Positions 14,873-16,623 of a stretch of 16,623 bases of DNA are shown here, one piece after another (position 1 is the stretch's first letter; each line of letters starts with the position of its first letter). Both the position numbers and the translations under genes were made by a program. Below the pieces are notes generated by a model. The model did no database searches and was not told the DNA's origin. It saw only the letters and a list, made by a program, of their open reading frames with translations. Origin of the DNA: Chitinophagaceae bacterium (GTDB lineage Bacteria; Bacteroidota; Bacteroidia; Chitinophagales; Chitinophagaceae); assembly GCA_947452875.1 (NCBI GenBank), contig CANGEZ010000016.1, positions 1 to 16,623 of the forward strand. Direction: 5' to 3'.

Positions 14873-15347
14873 ATTAAAAAGTCAAAATTGAAAATTCAAA
14901 ATTCAAAAGTTGTGAGTCAAATGACATCATTTTGCTTTTAGAACAATTGAAGCGATTATTTTTGAAATTTCTTCTGCTTCATTTATTAGTTTATTTATTT
15001 CTTCCTTTGAAACTTCCATTGTATCTCTGATTAAACAAAGCCAATATTTAGTTTCATTAGCAGATTTTAAAGCTATTATCAAGAACTTTATCCAATCTTT
15101 TTTACTACTTCCTGATGAACCTTCTACCACATTAGCACCAATTGATGTGGCGCTTCTTACCAATTGGTCAAACATTGAGTAAAAAACCTTGTCGTATTTA
15201 CTAGAACTCACAAAACTCACAACATCTTTTGAAAAGTAAAAACACCTATGTTTTATATTATATGGCTTGTACTCTTCTTCAATTATAAATTCCGCTACCC
15301 AATCATCATTCTCCACCTTTTTTACTTTTTAATTTTTACTTTTTAAT
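14873..15347. mobile_element. Four-helix-bundle gene cassette with terminal inverted repeats in the nuo operon
   Basis: The whole space between nuoG and nuoF behaves as one unit. Its left end (14873-14889) is ATTAAAAAGTCAAAATT. Its right end, read as reverse complement from 15347 to 15331, is ATTAAAAAGTAAAAATT; the two agree at 16 of 17 positions. Each end continues inward with AAAATTCAAAATTCAAAAG or AAAAAGTAAAAAAGG type sub-repeats. The left end touches the nuoG ATG and the right end contains the nuoF TAA stop codon. Inside is a single ORF for an S23-type four-helix-bundle protein. No target-site duplication can be defined because the ends are low in complexity. The repetition of both flanks in the nuoI-nuoH gap argues for a discrete element. 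Mobility is inferred. Confidence 0.5.
14927..15316 (-). CDS. Four helix bundle protein, S23 / 23S rRNA intervening-sequence protein family
   Basis: The 129-residue product belongs to the small S23 family, named for proteins encoded in intervening sequences of 23S rRNA genes and structurally related to Avd, the accessory protein of diversity-generating retroelements. The family hallmark RSATSIGANVVEG is at 54-66, followed by SSKKDW (70-75) and KSANETKYWL (84-93). Four helices are expected at about 20-40, 42-65, 72-97 and 103-127. The cellular role of free-standing members is not known; the fold in Avd forms a basic pentameric barrel that contacts nucleic acid. The start is GTG at 15316: an in-frame stop lies five codons upstream, and the next Met (residue 48) would lose helix 1. 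It sits between nuoF and nuoG, where no complex I gene is expected, and is flanked by inverted repeats. Confidence 0.88.
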   Translation of the reverse strand: MENDDWVAEFIIEEEYKPYNIKHRCFYFSKDVVSFVSSSKYDKVFYSMFDQLVRSATSIGANVVEGSSGSSKKDWIKFLIIALKSANETKYWLCLIRDTMEVSKEEINKLINEAEEISKIIASIVLKAK

Positions 15348-16623
15348 TTGTAGGAACATGTATCGGATCCGCATAATGCCTCAACCCATAATTCTCCGTC
15401 AAGCATTTCTCAGGATTGTTTACATGCCATTCAAATTCATCGCGGAAATGTCTGATAGCTGCTGCCACAGGCCATGCGGCTGCATCTCCCAAAGGACAAA
15501 TTGTATTTCCTTCGATTTTTCTTTGAATATCCCATAACAAATCAATATCACTCATCTTGCCTTTTCCTTTCTCTAAACTCAATAAAATTTTCTCCATCCA
15601 GCCTGTTCCCTCACGGCAAGGGCTACACTGTCCACAACTTTCATGGCGATAGAATCTTGCCAAAGTATAAGTATGACGAACAATGCATTGATCTTCATCT
15701 AACACGATAAATCCACCAGATCCCATCATAGAACCTGTTGCAAAACCGCCATCGCTCAAGCTTTCATAGTTCATCAAGCGCTTTTCGCCTTTGGCAGTTG
15801 TCAATAATAAGTTAGCAGGAAGAATTGGAACTGAAGAGCCTCCTGGTATGCAGGCTTTTAATTTCTTTCCATTTGGAATGCCACCACAATATTCATCGCT
15901 GTAAATAAATTCTTCTACAGAGATGGTCATATCTATTTCGTAAATACCTGGTTTGTTGATATTACCACAAGCAGAAATCAATTTGGTTCCGGTAGAACGA
16001 CCCACACCAATTTTTGCATATTCATCACCACCTTCATTAATAATAGGAACAACTGCAGCTAACGTCTCAACATTATTTACCACAGTTGGACAACCCCACA
16101 AACCTTTAACCGCCGGAAATGGAGGTTTGATTCTTGGATTACCTCTTTTTCCTTCTAATGATTCTAGCAAAGCTGTTTCCTCACCGCAGATATAAGCACC
16201 TGCTCCACGTTGCACATACATTTCACAATCAAAGCCTGAACCTTGAATGTTTTTTCCTAACCAGCCGTTTTGTTTCGCTTCAGCAATGGCTTCTTCCAAA
16301 ATATCTGTAATCCAATCGTATTCACCTCTGATATAAATATAGCTGGTGTTACTTCCTAACGCGAAAGAAGCAACGATCATCCCTTCAATTAAAATATGAG
16401 GAATGAACTCCATTAAATATCTGTCTTTAAATGTACCCGGTTCGCTTTCATCAGCATTACATACCAAATAACGAGGAACGCCATCAGGTTTTGCCAAAAA
16501 GCTCCATTTCATTCCGGTAGGGAAACCAGCTCCACCACGACCTCTCAAGCCACTTTTCTTTACTTCTTCAACGATGTCGGCAGGTTGCATTTTCAAAGCT
16601 TTTTCAACACTGCGGTATCCGCC
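15343..16623 (-). CDS. nuoF: NADH-quinone oxidoreductase subunit F, 5' end beyond the window
   Basis: NuoF binds NADH and FMN and starts electron transfer in complex I through cluster N3. The frame is open to the right edge, where the visible protein begins GGYRSVEKALKMQPADIVEE, so the true start lies outside. About 426 codons are visible of a usual 440-460. Numbering from the leucine at 16596, GLRGRGGAGFPTGMKW (17-31) and NADESEPGTFKDR (47-59) form the FMN/NADH site with GAGAYICGEETALLESLEG (131-149). Cluster ligands are Cys321, 324 and 327 in ESCGQCSPCREG and Cys367 in NTICPLGDAAAWP. The gene ends ...HVPTN with a TAA that is part of the inverted-repeat end of the adjoining cassette. nuoE is expected just outside the window. 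Confidence 0.97.
   Translation of the reverse strand, partial: GGYRSVEKALKMQPADIVEEVKKSGLRGRGGAGFPTGMKWSFLAKPDGVPRYLVCNADESEPGTFKDRYLMEFIPHILIEGMIVASFALGSNTSYIYIRGEYDWITDILEEAIAEAKQNGWLGKNIQGSGFDCEMYVQRGAGAYICGEETALLESLEGKRGNPRIKPPFPAVKGLWGCPTVVNNVETLAAVVPIINEGGDEYAKIGVGRSTGTKLISACGNINKPGIYEIDMTISVEEFIYSDEYCGGIPNGKKLKACIPGGSSVPILPANLLLTTAKGEKRLMNYESLSDGGFATGSMMGSGGFIVLDEDQCIVRHTYTLARFYRHESCGQCSPCREGTGWMEKILLSLEKGKGKMSDIDLLWDIQRKIEGNTICPLGDAAAWPVAAAIRHFRDEFEWHVNNPEKCLTENYGLRHYADPIHVPTN

Noticed and set aside
14927..15316. The S23 gene as evidence of a nearby rRNA intervening sequence
   Set aside because: No rRNA sequence is present; the gene lies between nuoF and nuoG. Only the protein family, not the genomic setting, is shared.
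16594..16596. TTG as the start of nuoF
   Set aside because: The frame stays open to the window edge and the upstream residues GGYRSVEKA match NuoF proteins, so this codon is an internal leucine and the gene is cut by the window.

Overview
This window is a stretch of AT-rich bacterial chromosome. Its gene content and style point to Bacteroidota, most likely a Chitinophagaceae-like member. The pointers are the order exbB-exbD-exbD-tonB, a short NuoG, AAA-rich spacers with weak Shine-Dalgarno signals, and a four-helix-bundle (S23 family) gene dropped into an operon. The lineage is inferred from family resemblance, not from a database search. Every convincing gene is on the minus strand, so transcription runs from right to left.

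Reading in the direction of transcription, 16623 down to 6364 is the distal part of a respiratory complex I (NADH:quinone oxidoreductase) operon: nuoF (cut by the window edge), a four-helix-bundle gene, then nuoG, H, I, J, K, L, M and N. NuoF and NuoG are the NADH and iron-sulfur input module. NuoI carries electrons to the quinone site beside NuoH. NuoJ, K, L, M and N are membrane subunits that pump protons. Next come an orphan MacB/FtsX-type ABC permease (6303-5020), a 193-bp AT-rich gap, and a TonB energising operon (exbB, two exbD genes, tonB; 4826-1840) closed by a good intrinsic terminator. mnmE (1643-273), a tRNA-modifying GTPase, follows. The first 272 bases are not ordinary spacer: they hold a 10-bp-phased GGTGCA array, an inverted repeat, a perfect hairpin and an open frame running off the left edge.

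The most interesting signal is in the nuo operon. The four-helix-bundle gene between nuoF and nuoG lies inside a cassette of about 475 bp bounded by imperfect terminal inverted repeats (ATTAAAAAGTNAAAATT, 16 of 17 matching). The nuoI-nuoH gap, 2 kb away, holds both ends of what looks like the same cassette, in the same orientation, with no gene between them (about 83 bp). This resembles a mobile element and its gene-less, MITE-like sibling, each fitted between host genes so that the host stop codon lies inside one repeat end. Two smaller signals stand out: a palindrome with TCGG loop flanked by 13-bp direct repeats between tonB and mnmE, and the attachment-site-like architecture just past the 3' end of mnmE.
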